This document shows, in pieces, positions 28,496 through 37,637 of a stretch of DNA of 54,538 nt. Both the position numbers and the translations under genes were made by a program. Each line of letters opens with the position of its first letter. Positions within the stretch are counted from its first letter, which is position 1. Location of the stretch: NCBI GenBank assembly GCA_964411505.1, contig CAYPLH010000026.1:1-54538 (forward strand), in the 5' to 3' direction. The notes beneath the pieces are model-generated. The model was not told where the DNA came from, searched no databases, and saw nothing but the letters and a program-made list of their open reading frames with translations. Source of the stretch: CAYPLH01 sp964411505 (GTDB taxonomy: Bacteria; Bacillota; Clostridia; CAYPLH01; DUMO01).

Positions 28496-29410
28496 ATGAT
28501 AAGAATAGGAATAATAGGATCTGATAGTAGCCACGCGTTAGCTTTTTCAAAGCTAACAAATATAAAGGATAATAAAACATCTGAATACAACTTTCCTGAT
28601 GTAAGGGTAACGGGAATTTTCGGTCTAGAAAAAGAGAAGACTAAAAGAGTTGCAGAAGAAGGACAGATAGAATTTGTTGCCGATAAACCTGAGGACTTAG
28701 CGGCAAAAGTTGATGCTGTCATGGTAGTTTTTAGACATGGGGATCTTCATGCTCCTTATGCTTTGCCTTTCATTAAGATAGGGATGCCTGTATGGATTGA
28801 TAAACCATTTACTATAAAGGTTCCTGATGCTAAGCAGCTGATTAAAGAAGCCAAAAAGAGTAAGTGTCTTCTTACCGGGGGTTCTACCTGTAAATACGCA
28901 TATGACATCCTTATGCTAAGAAATGTTGTAGAAAATCCTGAAAAAATTGATGGTATACAGGCAGGGGCTTTTAATTTTCCAGCAGATCTGGATAGCGAAT
29001 ATGGTGGTTTGTTTTTCTATGGGGGACATCTAGCTGAAATGATGCTGACTGTCTTTGGTTATGATGTGAAATCTGTATCTGCATATGAATGCAACGGAAA
29101 TGTTGTTGCAGTTGCAAAGTATGACAATTACTATGTTACTTTGAATTTTTTGAAAAAGACATCGGAGCATAAAGGAATAGTTTACGGAGGCAGCAAGACA
29201 GTCATTAGGGATCTAGATAGATCAATAGTGTATTGCCTTGGATTTGCAAAATTTGTAGAAATGCTGCAGACAGGTAAAATGCCAATGTCCTTTCAACAAC
29301 TTATAACACCTATTTTGTTAATGAATGCAATTACAGAATCACTTAAAACTAGAAAGGAAGTAAATATAGTAGACTTCGCTGGGGATAGCGATGTTTTTGA
29401 GGCAACTTAA
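28496..29410 (+). CDS. Gfo/Idh/MocA-family oxidoreductase
   Basis: A 304-residue protein with an N-terminal Rossmann fold (IRIGIIGSDSSHALAF; the glycine pattern differs from the usual GxGxxG), a conserved WIDKPFT segment (about 97-103) that places the EKP-type lysine, and a C-terminal dimer domain. Family members oxidise or reduce sugars and inositols with NAD(P). It starts at ATG 28496 with AGGAGG at 28479-28484; the longer reading frame from 28406 lacks support. It is flanked by the PHP and URO-D-family genes. Confidence 0.85.
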   Translation: MIRIGIIGSDSSHALAFSKLTNIKDNKTSEYNFPDVRVTGIFGLEKEKTKRVAEEGQIEFVADKPEDLAAKVDAVMVVFRHGDLHAPYALPFIKIGMPVWIDKPFTIKVPDAKQLIKEAKKSKCLLTGGSTCKYAYDILMLRNVVENPEKIDGIQAGAFNFPADLDSEYGGLFFYGGHLAEMMLTVFGYDVKSVSAYECNGNVVAVAKYDNYYVTLNFLKKTSEHKGIVYGGSKTVIRDLDRSIVYCLGFAKFVEMLQTGKMPMSFQQLITPILLMNAITESLKTRKEVNIVDFAGDSDVFEAT

Positions 29411-29493
29411 CAACCGGGGCAGAAAGTTTTATACCGTGAAAATATGAAGCGAAAAAGTTTAGTGTTTAATATTGATTTAAGGTAGGGGATTAG

Positions 29494-30717
29494 ATGGATA
29501 CAACTATAATGAATCAGAAAGCTTATACTAGAAAATTAGCTGTAAAGGTAGCTGAGTATGCGTCAAGTAAAGAAAATTACTTAACTATTAATCGCTGGAA
29601 TGATGTAAATGACCTTAAAAAGCCTGATCGGGCACCGGTTTGGTGTAAACCAGTGGGGGCTTGGCATGAAATAATTCCAAAAAATTCATTATATTGTTCG
29701 GATCCGTTCATGCGTAGCATTGAACTTGAATTAAAAAAGATTCTTTATAAAATTGATATTGGTGACGATACCCCTGTATATAATTACTATCCTGTAAATA
29801 CGGTTTGGGAATTTTCACCTTCTGATGGTTATGGCATCAAAACAGAAAGAAATAGTTCTAATAAAGAAGGTGGAGCTTGGGGGTACGTACCCTCAGTCAA
29901 AGGTTATGAAGATATTAAAAAGCTTGTTATACCTGATTTATTTATTAACGAGGTTAAAACAAGGGAAACGCTTGAAAAAAGCTTTGATATTTTGGGTGAT
30001 ATTCTTCCAGTAAAATTGGTTCATGAACTACCTGCCAATGCAATTGTAGGTCATGATGCCGCCGGAATGAGGGGGCTTGAGGGGTTGATGATGGATACTG
30101 TACTTGAACCAGAATTACTACATGCTCTAATATCATACATTAGGGATAGGGTATTGTATCTTTTTAAAAAGGCAGAAAGCATGGGCAAAATCACTCCCAA
30201 CAATATGGGTAGTATGTATCAATGCAATAGCTTTGGACCTGAACCTAAAGATGGTAAATTCTCATTGAAAAATTGCTGGTGTGCAGCGAACAGTCAGGAG
30301 TTTGATCAGGTGTCCCCAGAAAGCTGGGAAGAGTTTTGTCTTAACTATCAGAAACCTATATTTGATCTTTTTGGATATGTTGCTTATGGTTGTTGTGAAA
30401 ATCTCACAAAAAAGGTTGATAGTGTTTTAACTATTCCAAACTTAAGAATTCTAGTATGTAGTGCATGGACTAATCTTGATGTAATAATTGAAAAATCAAA
30501 AAAGGACTATGTGATTATGTGGAGGCAAAAGGCTTCAGATGTTCTATATACTGATGATATAAATAAGATAAGACAGGACTTGATAGAAGGCTGTAAAAAG
30601 TTGAAGTATAGCTACTACCAAATTGTCTTAAGGGAAATAGAAACTTTGTTTGGGCATACAAAAAGGCTTCATGAGTGGACGAAATTCGCTAAAGAAGCGG
30701 CTTGGCAATACTCATAA
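29494..30717 (+). CDS. URO-D-fold (uroporphyrinogen decarboxylase-like) protein
   Basis: A 407-residue protein resembling the uroporphyrinogen decarboxylase/methyltransferase superfamily, with the typical PALIND-type core (GHDAAGMRGLEGLMMDTVLE) and late segments (GYVAYGCCENLTKKVD, RILVCSAWTNLD, DYVIMWRQKASD). The Cys-Cys in YGCCEN could bind metal, as in the corrinoid methyltransferase branch. Heme synthesis is unlikely, because no other heme gene is near and such proteins occur in carbohydrate loci with unknown roles. A decayed copy lies at 398-616. It follows the oxidoreductase after 83 bases with an AGGTAGGGG ribosome site. Confidence 0.75.
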   Translation: MDTTIMNQKAYTRKLAVKVAEYASSKENYLTINRWNDVNDLKKPDRAPVWCKPVGAWHEIIPKNSLYCSDPFMRSIELELKKILYKIDIGDDTPVYNYYPVNTVWEFSPSDGYGIKTERNSSNKEGGAWGYVPSVKGYEDIKKLVIPDLFINEVKTRETLEKSFDILGDILPVKLVHELPANAIVGHDAAGMRGLEGLMMDTVLEPELLHALISYIRDRVLYLFKKAESMGKITPNNMGSMYQCNSFGPEPKDGKFSLKNCWCAANSQEFDQVSPESWEEFCLNYQKPIFDLFGYVAYGCCENLTKKVDSVLTIPNLRILVCSAWTNLDVIIEKSKKDYVIMWRQKASDVLYTDDINKIRQDLIEGCKKLKYSYYQIVLREIETLFGHTKRLHEWTKFAKEAAWQYS

Positions 30718-30902
30718 ATCAAATCAGTAGGATTTTTATCTTTCAAAGTGTAAGAAACAAAGGGTAAGAAAGCTGGGGGTTCGGAAATGAACCATAGAAC
30801 TGTAGAATCCCAGAAAGCGCGAAACAATCGCAAGTTAACTTGTTGGAGGTAATTATTTAAGCAATAGATTATTTATTGCTAAAAGAAGAAAGGGATGTAG
30901 TT

Positions 30903-32126
30903 ATGAAAAAGTATGCGATAGTTGGAACAAGCATCAGGGGTCTTAAGATGTATGCAAAACCAATATGCGACAATTTTCAAGATGTTGCAGTACTAGTAGG
31001 CGCATATGATCCGAATTACAAAAGGGCAGAGGTATTTAGAAAGGAGGTAGGAAAGGTATTTTCGCTATATAACAGTTTTGAAGAAATGATAGCAGTTTGC
31101 AAACCTGATGTTGTAATAGTTACAACAGTAGATGCATTCCACTGTGAATATGTTATAAAAGCACTTGAAGCAGGTTGTGATGTTATTGTAGAAAAACCAA
31201 TGACAATTGATGCAGAACAATGTAATGCACTGATTGAAACGGAAAAACGAACAGGAAGAAAAGTTACTGTTACCTTCAATGCTAGGTTTAATCCATTTAC
31301 AACCAGAATAAAAGAGTTAATAAAAAGCGGTGAAATAGGCGAGGTTCTGAGCGTGCATTTTGAATGGTTACTGGACACAGTGCATGGTGCGGATTATTTC
31401 CGTAGATGGCACAGTAAGCTGGAAAACTCAGGTGGGCTTTTAGTGCATAAATCAACACATCACTTCGACCTTGTAAACTGGTTTATTGAAGAGGATCCTG
31501 TTACTGTTAATGCATTTGGTACTAGGAGATTTTATGGACCAACCAGAGAAAACCGGGGTAAACGTTGCTTAAACTGCGAACATAAAAAATCTTGTGAGTT
31601 TTATTTTGACATAACCAAGGATTATTATAAAACTTTATACTTGGATTGTGAAGATGTTGATGGATATATGCGTGATCGCTGTTTGTTCTCTGAAGAAATT
31701 GATATATATGATTCAATGAGCTTGAATGTAAAATACTCAAAAGGAACAATAATGAGCTACTCATTAACAGCCCACTCACCCTATGAAGGATATAAGATTT
31801 CTATAAATGGAAGCAAGGGAAGACTAGAGGCTGAAACTTACAAGAGAAGGACAGAGCTTGTTTTTGCAGGAGACTCTGAAAATATTATAAGGATATATAA
31901 CAGAGGAGGAGAAGAGAATACCATAAAGGTGCCTATACTCTCAGGAGGACATGGAGGTTCAGATGAACGGCTTCATGAAACATTATTTAAAGAAGTTAAA
32001 AGTGATCCACTTGGTCATTGTGCTGGTTCAAGAGCCGGAGCCATGTCTGTTATAATTGGAGCTGCTGCGAATATGTCCATAAAAGAAGGCAGGGTTATTC
32101 ATATAAAAGATATTTTAAGCTTATAA
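30903..32126 (+). CDS. Gfo/Idh/MocA oxidoreductase with cysteine cluster
   Basis: A 407-residue NAD(P)-dependent oxidoreductase. The Rossmann start is KKYAIVGTSIRGLKMY, VIVEKPMTI carries the conserved EKP lysine, and FRRWHSKLENSGG with HKSTHHFDLVNWF belongs to the substrate site. An insertion in the C-terminal half carries C222-x2-C225-x5-C231 and further cysteines at about 249 and 260, a likely metal-binding insert seen in some family branches. The start is ATG 30903 with AAAGGG upstream. Glycoside or sugar oxidation is likely; the substrate is unknown. Confidence 0.88.
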   Translation: MKKYAIVGTSIRGLKMYAKPICDNFQDVAVLVGAYDPNYKRAEVFRKEVGKVFSLYNSFEEMIAVCKPDVVIVTTVDAFHCEYVIKALEAGCDVIVEKPMTIDAEQCNALIETEKRTGRKVTVTFNARFNPFTTRIKELIKSGEIGEVLSVHFEWLLDTVHGADYFRRWHSKLENSGGLLVHKSTHHFDLVNWFIEEDPVTVNAFGTRRFYGPTRENRGKRCLNCEHKKSCEFYFDITKDYYKTLYLDCEDVDGYMRDRCLFSEEIDIYDSMSLNVKYSKGTIMSYSLTAHSPYEGYKISINGSKGRLEAETYKRRTELVFAGDSENIIRIYNRGGEENTIKVPILSGGHGGSDERLHETLFKEVKSDPLGHCAGSRAGAMSVIIGAAANMSIKEGRVIHIKDILSL

Positions 32127-32269
32127 TTTCTATGTTGAGCTTCGGGATGAGTTAAGACTTAAATATAGAGTGAAAAACTTGCGAAACTGTAAAGTTTCAG
32201 ATTTGACTGCAGACGCAAGCTTTGAATTTTAAATAAAAAATACTGAATAGTGGATTAATATCCACTAAT

Positions 32270-32322
32270 AAAAGCAGTTTCAATCTCTATAATCATTGAT
32301 TAAAACTGCTTTTCCTTTTTTT
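32270..32322. terminator. Bidirectional terminator between convergent operons
   Basis: AAAAGCAGTTT (32270-32280) pairs with AAACTGCTTTT (32303-32313), followed on the plus strand by CC and a run of seven T. In the minus direction the stem is followed by TTTTATTAG, a weaker tract. It ends the plus-strand oxidoreductase transcript and probably the minus-strand kinase operon. A small GTGGAT/ATCCAC hairpin lies just before. Confidence 0.85.
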
Positions 32323-33421
32323 AGACTCTTACCACATCCATCATTTTATCAAACTTTTCTTCCATATCCGCCACCATTTTAAACTGTGTTCTGGCACGAT
32401 CAAGATTATGCCCTTCACGATGTATTTTGAAGTAGGTATCTCCATTTAAGTGATCTGAGAGAAAGCGCATGCCACACTCAAAGGTCATAAGTTTCGCGCC
32501 AAAAGGGAGGTTTTCAAGTTCGGTAGGCGTCAAGAAATCTCCTGCTGCTGTTAAAAACCCTTTTGTAAAATGTGTGTATAAATCCATATCCATGCACACT
32601 TTTGATAAATCTCTTTCATCCTCATCAGCAGGATTTGCCCCTGAGCGAATTGAGTCACCAAAATCATACAAGGAAAGTCCAGGCATTACAGTATCCAGAT
32701 CAATTACGCATATGCCTTCTCCTGTGATATCGTCAATCATGACATTGTTGAACTTGGTGTCATTATGTGTAACCCTCAAGGGAATGAGCCCCGAATTTAA
32801 AAGGTCTAGCAATATTGGAGTATCCTTTTCTCGCTTTAGCACAAAATCAATTTCTTTCTTTACATTTTTTGCTCTGTTGTATTTATCATTTTGTAAAGCT
32901 TCTATGAACGCTTCATAGCGTTTCGGTGTGTTATGAAAATCAGAAATGGTTTCGTAAAGCTTGTCAGCAGGAAAATCACTTAAAAGCCTTTGAAAATTAC
33001 CAAATGCTTTTCCGGCATTATAAAAATGATCAAGGTTTTCAACTACTTGGTAGGTTGTTGCGCCCTCTATGAAAATATAGCCTCGCCAATAGTAACCTTC
33101 TTCCGTTTTGTAATAGCTCTTTCCATCAATCGCCGGTATAATATTCAAGGTTTCACGCTCAGGATTCCCTTGTGCTTCTATTATTTTTTTTCTCAGATGC
33201 TTTGTAACGCTATCGATATTCTGCATTAGCTTTACTGGGTCTTTGAAAACATTATGATTTATCCGCTGCAGTATATAACGATGCACTTTATTATCATCCT
33301 TTTTAAAGTAGGCTGCATAGGTATCGTTTATATGTCCGAAACCGTAAGGGTTTGCTTCTATGAATTCTCCCTCAATCACTAAATTATCAACAACATCTAA
33401 AAAATTAATATCCTTTTTCAT
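32321..33421 (-). CDS. nahK: N-acetylhexosamine 1-kinase-like phosphotransferase
   Basis: A 366-residue aminoglycoside-phosphotransferase-fold kinase. The N-terminal IEANPYGFGHINDTY matches the nucleotide-binding start of NahK. The catalytic loop is RVTHNDTKFNN (Asp in HND) and the metal site ICVIDLDTVMPG. NahK of bifidobacteria phosphorylates GlcNAc and GalNAc at C1 in the lacto-N-biose/galacto-N-biose pathway. The start codon abuts the stop of the nucleotidyltransferase gene, and the ribosome site (GGGGGAA) lies inside that gene, so they are translationally linked. With the uridylyltransferase and GalE upstream it would turn free hexosamines into UDP-sugars. No phosphorylase gene is nearby. 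Confidence 0.85.
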   Translation of the reverse strand: MKKDINFLDVVDNLVIEGEFIEANPYGFGHINDTYAAYFKKDDNKVHRYILQRINHNVFKDPVKLMQNIDSVTKHLRKKIIEAQGNPERETLNIIPAIDGKSYYKTEEGYYWRGYIFIEGATTYQVVENLDHFYNAGKAFGNFQRLLSDFPADKLYETISDFHNTPKRYEAFIEALQNDKYNRAKNVKKEIDFVLKREKDTPILLDLLNSGLIPLRVTHNDTKFNNVMIDDITGEGICVIDLDTVMPGLSLYDFGDSIRSGANPADEDERDLSKVCMDMDLYTHFTKGFLTAAGDFLTPTELENLPFGAKLMTFECGMRFLSDHLNGDTYFKIHREGHNLDRARTQFKMVADMEEKFDKMMDVVRV

Positions 33422-34345
33422 TCAACTGTTCCCCCATAAGTTTTCTGGATAAGCCCCCAGCTCTATCATATTTCTGATTGCCCGCTCCACAATAGGTTTA
33501 TCCTCTTGATAAGTAACTCCATACCATTTGTCACTTGATTTTAAAGCTTTAACCTTTGCAACTTTTTCCCTTATCAGACTCCCTACAATATCGGGTAGAA
33601 AATATTCTGCTTTATGCAAATTATCTTTATTGGCTTCAAAAAACAGGGGGAAACGCCTATCAAGCTCATCAAAGAAGCTAGGCATAAAACCCCATGTATT
33701 AAGAGAAACAATGCTTCCACGGGGTATAGTAATCCAATTATCCCCGTCTTCTGTATACTTGGTTTCATTACCGAAGCTTTTAATTTTTGTTCTTTCATTA
33801 ATCTCCAATAGGCAGCCATTATCATCTACAACACATACCCCTCGGGCTACTGTTCCATTTTCAGTAAGCGTATTTTCAAGTATAAATCCTACCATGCAAT
33901 ATTGATAAGGATCTTTTGACATATCCACATTAGCTAAATATTGAGCCATTTTTGTAAAAGTTGATCGACCATAAAAATCATCAGCATTGATTACCGTAAA
34001 GGGTTCATTCACAGTGCCCATACAGCTTAGAACAGCATGCCCGGTTCCCCAGGGTTTAATCCTGCCCTGGGGTATGTCAAATCCAGCAGGAATATTTTCA
34101 AGTTTCTGGTAAACATATGCTGTATCAATTTGTTTTTCTATATGTCTACCTACTTTATCCATAAATATCTCTTTGATATCTTCTTTTATAATAAAAACAA
34201 CTTTTTTAAATCCTGCATTAATTGCATCATAAATGGAATAATCCATAATGATTTCGCCATTTGGTCCTACAGGATCAATTTGTTTAAGCCCTCCATACCG
34301 GCTGCCCATTCCTGCAGCCATCACTACCAAAGTTGGTTTATTCAT
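33422..34345 (-). CDS. Sugar-1-phosphate nucleotidyltransferase
   Basis: A 307-residue nucleotidyltransferase. The N-terminal signature VVMAAGMGSRYGGLKQIDPVG contains the GxGxR-K loop for the nucleotide, and VINADDFYG holds the metal-binding aspartates. It resembles UTP-glucose-1-phosphate uridylyltransferase-like proteins and probably makes UDP-GlcNAc or UDP-GalNAc from the product of the adjacent kinase. CAGGAGG lies ahead of the ATG. It lies between galE and the nahK-like gene on the same strand. Confidence 0.88.
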   Translation of the reverse strand: MNKPTLVVMAAGMGSRYGGLKQIDPVGPNGEIIMDYSIYDAINAGFKKVVFIIKEDIKEIFMDKVGRHIEKQIDTAYVYQKLENIPAGFDIPQGRIKPWGTGHAVLSCMGTVNEPFTVINADDFYGRSTFTKMAQYLANVDMSKDPYQYCMVGFILENTLTENGTVARGVCVVDDNGCLLEINERTKIKSFGNETKYTEDGDNWITIPRGSIVSLNTWGFMPSFFDELDRRFPLFFEANKDNLHKAEYFLPDIVGSLIREKVAKVKALKSSDKWYGVTYQEDKPIVERAIRNMIELGAYPENLWGNS

Positions 34346-34519
34346 TATTAATTTTTCCTCCTGTTTTTTATCAAAATTAGCTAGATATCATAAGTGATCT
34401 TCTCACAATATCGGCTAGATTAAAAGCTAGCTGCATTACATAAAAAAGTATACTCTCCTATGCAATGATAAAAACTTGTGCAATTACAAACTGCTCTATA
34501 GTAAAGCTGTACTTGCTTT

Positions 34520-35530
34520 TTACTCGAATCCATTAGGATTCATGCTTTGCCATCTCCAGGAGTCTGTGCACATTTCGTCCAATCCTTTTTTAGCAATCCA
34601 GTTTAGCTCCAATTTTGCTTTTGAAGGATCTGCATAGCAGGCTGCAATATCACCTGGTCTTCTTTCAGTCAGCATGTAAGGTATTTTTTTACCCGATGCC
34701 TTTTCAAAAGCATGAATCATGTCAAGTACACTGTATCCTTGTCCTGTGCCGAGGTTATAGGTGACTACGCCGGGATTTTCATACAACTTTTCCAAAGCTT
34801 TCAGGTGACCATCAGCAAGATCAAGCACATGAATATAATCACGAACTCCGGTTCCGTCAGGCGTAGGATAATCGTTTCCATATACCTTTAACTCAGGTAG
34901 TTTTCCAACAGCTACTTGAGCAATGTAAGGAACAAGGTTATTTGGTATGCCATTGGGGTCTTCTCCAATGCGCCCGCTAGGGTGTGCTCCAACTGGATTA
35001 AAATATCTTAAAAGAGCGATATTCCATGAATTATCCGATATGTAAAGGTCTCTTAATATTTCTTCGATTATAAGCTTAGAATGACCATAAGGGTTGGTGG
35101 CGGAAAGGGGAAAGCTTTCTTTTATGGGTACAGTATGTGGGTCACCATATACTGTAGCTGAAGAACTGAATACCAGATTTTTTACACTAAATTTTCTCAT
35201 CACATCACACAGTATGATGGTGCCTGTAATATTGTTATGATAATAGCGCAGGGGCATGCTCACAGATTCACCTACAGCTTTGAGCCCTGCAAAATGGATT
35301 ACTGAGTCAATCTTTTCATTTTTAAAAACATTATCAAGCTCACCCTGATTAAGAAGATCAACATTATAAAATGAAAAACCTTTTCCAGTTATATCCCTGA
35401 CACGTTTTAACGACTCTTCCTTGCTGTTGCAAAGATTATCAACTACTACGATGTCATATCCTGCGTCAAGTAACTCTACACAAGTATGGCTGCCTATGTA
35501 GCCTGCGCCTCCGGTTACTAAAATTGACAT
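34520..35530 (-). CDS. galE: UDP-glucose 4-epimerase
   Basis: A 336-residue short-chain dehydrogenase-type epimerase. The NAD-binding ILVTGGAGYIGSHTCVEL is at the start, and IHFAGLKAVGES and SSSATVYGDPHTVP are typical of GalE. The catalytic pair is Y-x3-K in NPYGHSKLI. It interconverts UDP-Glc and UDP-Gal, and in some lineages UDP-GlcNAc and UDP-GalNAc. Its place ahead of the nucleotidyltransferase and hexosamine kinase supports a role in galactosamine salvage. CAGGAGG precedes the ATG. Confidence 0.96.
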   Translation of the reverse strand: MSILVTGGAGYIGSHTCVELLDAGYDIVVVDNLCNSKEESLKRVRDITGKGFSFYNVDLLNQGELDNVFKNEKIDSVIHFAGLKAVGESVSMPLRYYHNNITGTIILCDVMRKFSVKNLVFSSSATVYGDPHTVPIKESFPLSATNPYGHSKLIIEEILRDLYISDNSWNIALLRYFNPVGAHPSGRIGEDPNGIPNNLVPYIAQVAVGKLPELKVYGNDYPTPDGTGVRDYIHVLDLADGHLKALEKLYENPGVVTYNLGTGQGYSVLDMIHAFEKASGKKIPYMLTERRPGDIAACYADPSKAKLELNWIAKKGLDEMCTDSWRWQSMNPNGFE

Positions 35531-35716
35531 TACAAAAAAACCTCCTGAAAACCATTATTTGCGTAACGAGCAGAACAACTAAAGTTTTTTCTCGCCATAT
35601 AAATTGAGATGGCAAGTATAATTTCTACACTATTTTAATACATACTAATAATAATATCAAAAAATATTTAAATCAATACCTAAAGCACTTAAAAAGTTAG
35701 TTGAATCTATTCAACT

Positions 35717-35788
35717 GCTACTGTTCGGACCCTCCATATCATGAGATATAACTTTCGCAATAGCGGAAACTGCGCTTCATTTGCAAAG
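35717..35788 (+). mobile_element. Truncated palindromic element (left-end fragment)
   Basis: GCTACTGTTCGGACCC followed by GAGATATAACTTTCGCAATAG matches the left end of the elements at 44500 and 54485. Similarity stops after about 70 bases, so the rest has been lost. It lies just beyond the stop of the acyl-CoA synthetase-like gene. Confidence 0.8.
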
Positions 35789-35810
35789 ATACCTTATTTA
35801 ATATTATTTT

Positions 35811-37526
35811 TTAATTGTTGATATTGTATCTCTTAATTTTTTTTGTAGTAGTTTTATCAAACTCGGTTTTTCGTATATCAAAATTGCGAACTCGTTTATA
35901 TAAAGGCATTTTGTGGTTTATATCTTTTATATCAGAATTTATCAGATTATATATTTCCTCTTCAGATACATTGTCTTTACGTAGCTTTTGGTTGATAACC
36001 TCATAGTCTGGCACAATTCGAGCATGCACATAGGTTTCACCATCATTTTCATTATCTATACCCCAAACCAACGATTCAAGCACATAAGGGCTGTTGTTTA
36101 AATAAGCTTCTACCTCTTCGGGGAAAATATTCTTTCCGTTTTTTGTAACTATAACATTCTTTTTACGCCCGGTAATGTAATAAAAACCGCTTTCATCTTT
36201 GTAACCAAGGTCACCGGTGTAAAACCATCCGTCTTTTAATACTTTTTGGGTAGCAAGCTCGTTTTTGTAGTAACCCAGCATTACGTTGTCGCCCTTAACA
36301 ATAATTTCGCCTATGCCATCTTCATTAACTCCCACCAGCCTGACCTCCACACCTGGAATAGGTAGACCAATTGAGGCATCACGTAAATTTTCCTCAGTAT
36401 TGCAGGTTACTATTGGTGAACATTCAGTAAGACCGTAGCCTTGAAGCACATTGATTCCCATGTTTCTCATACCTTCTGATACTTTTGGATTAATAGCAGC
36501 AGCTCCTGAAACTGCAAGCCTGATGCGTCCGCCTATATTCTGATGGATTTTTTTAAAAAGCTTTCTGCGAATATCAATTTTGAAATAACTATGCAAAAAC
36601 CTGGATACTTTAAGAGCAATCTTAAGCTTTCTTTCAAGTCCAGGTTGCTTGGATGCAGAGTCCCATATTTTTTTGTACATGTTCTCAAGTATCAAAGGAA
36701 CTGAAAGCAAAATAGAGGGTTTTGTTTCTTGAAGGTTTTTTGCGATATATTTAAGACCTTCGACAAAGGATATACAGCAGCCATTATAAATCATCAGGAG
36801 AAAGCCGCATGTGCACTCATAAGTGTGATGTAGCGGAAGTATGGATAAAACAGAGTCGCTGCTGTCAATATATAAAGTTTTGCAGACCGCCATTACATTG
36901 GAGCAAATATTGTTATGGCTAAGCATTACACCCTTTGCTATGTCGGTAGTACCTGATGTAAACAACAAAAAGCTCATTTTGCTGTTATCAATATCAGCAT
37001 TTATAAATGAACTGTCTCCTGACTCAATAAGTTTTTTACCTTTATTAATGAGTAGATTGTATGAGAGTACGCCATCTTTATCTGAATCAAGATCCATATT
37101 AATGATATATTCAAGAGATTCAACGTTTTCCAGTGCTTTAGCAATATGGTTTTCCAATTTGCCTGAGTATATGATGGCGGAAGCTTCCGATCTTTTTAGA
37201 AGATTCTCTATTTCATTCTCAGGCAATTCCTTATCTAGAGGCACAATAATTCCGGTTCCGCAAACTGCTGAAAAATAGGAAACACACCATTCATAACGGT
37301 TTTCGCCAATTAATGCAATTCTTTTTCCTTTTAATCCAAGACTAAGCAATGCTGTTCCAAGTGAGTCAACATCATTTTTAAATTCAGTATAAGTAATTCC
37401 AGTGTATTCATCAAGTCTTTTTACAGAAAATGCATTCTTGCTTCCGAACAACTCAACGCTCTGATTTAGCATATCTTTTAAATCACTGACTAATCTTACA
37501 TTATATAGCATATTATTAACAGTCAT
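35811..37526 (-). CDS. AMP-binding enzyme, long-chain acyl-CoA synthetase-like
   Basis: A 571-residue adenylate-forming enzyme. The P-loop-like motif is LLFTSGTTDIAKGVMLSH (DIA replaces the usual GxP). Further core motifs are GYGLTECSPIV, YTGDLGYKDESGFYYITGR and a late lysine in the DKTTTKKIKRY tail. It probably activates a fatty acid to its CoA thioester via an acyl-adenylate; it is shorter than classical FadD and could have another acid substrate. The start is ATG 37526 behind a GGGGGG ribosome site. It has no obvious link to the neighbouring genes. Confidence 0.9.
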   Translation of the reverse strand: MTVNNMLYNVRLVSDLKDMLNQSVELFGSKNAFSVKRLDEYTGITYTEFKNDVDSLGTALLSLGLKGKRIALIGENRYEWCVSYFSAVCGTGIIVPLDKELPENEIENLLKRSEASAIIYSGKLENHIAKALENVESLEYIINMDLDSDKDGVLSYNLLINKGKKLIESGDSSFINADIDNSKMSFLLFTSGTTDIAKGVMLSHNNICSNVMAVCKTLYIDSSDSVLSILPLHHTYECTCGFLLMIYNGCCISFVEGLKYIAKNLQETKPSILLSVPLILENMYKKIWDSASKQPGLERKLKIALKVSRFLHSYFKIDIRRKLFKKIHQNIGGRIRLAVSGAAAINPKVSEGMRNMGINVLQGYGLTECSPIVTCNTEENLRDASIGLPIPGVEVRLVGVNEDGIGEIIVKGDNVMLGYYKNELATQKVLKDGWFYTGDLGYKDESGFYYITGRKKNVIVTKNGKNIFPEEVEAYLNNSPYVLESLVWGIDNENDGETYVHARIVPDYEVINQKLRKDNVSEEEIYNLINSDIKDINHKMPLYKRVRNFDIRKTEFDKTTTKKIKRYNINN

Positions 37527-37637
37527 TTTTTTCGCCCCCCCTGTTTTCAGTAACATATTACAAAATCAATTATATAACAGCGGAAAAACATATTCAAGAA
37601 AAATTTATGAGCAGGTAATAATAGTAACTAGTTAATT

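Noticed and set aside
29494..30717. True uroporphyrinogen decarboxylase for heme synthesis
   Set aside because: No heme genes are near, the protein is longer than HemE and its context is a sugar locus.
30721..30902. Possible small gene behind the GGAGGT at about 30844
   Set aside because: No start codon follows at a suitable distance and the reading frames close quickly.
32469..32918. 149-codon open frame opposite the hexosamine kinase gene
   Set aside because: It is a shadow of the kinase gene, low in sequence features and without a ribosome site.
36841..37278. 145-codon open frame opposite the acyl-CoA synthetase-like gene
   Set aside because: It overlaps a gene with clear adenylation motifs and has no support of its own.
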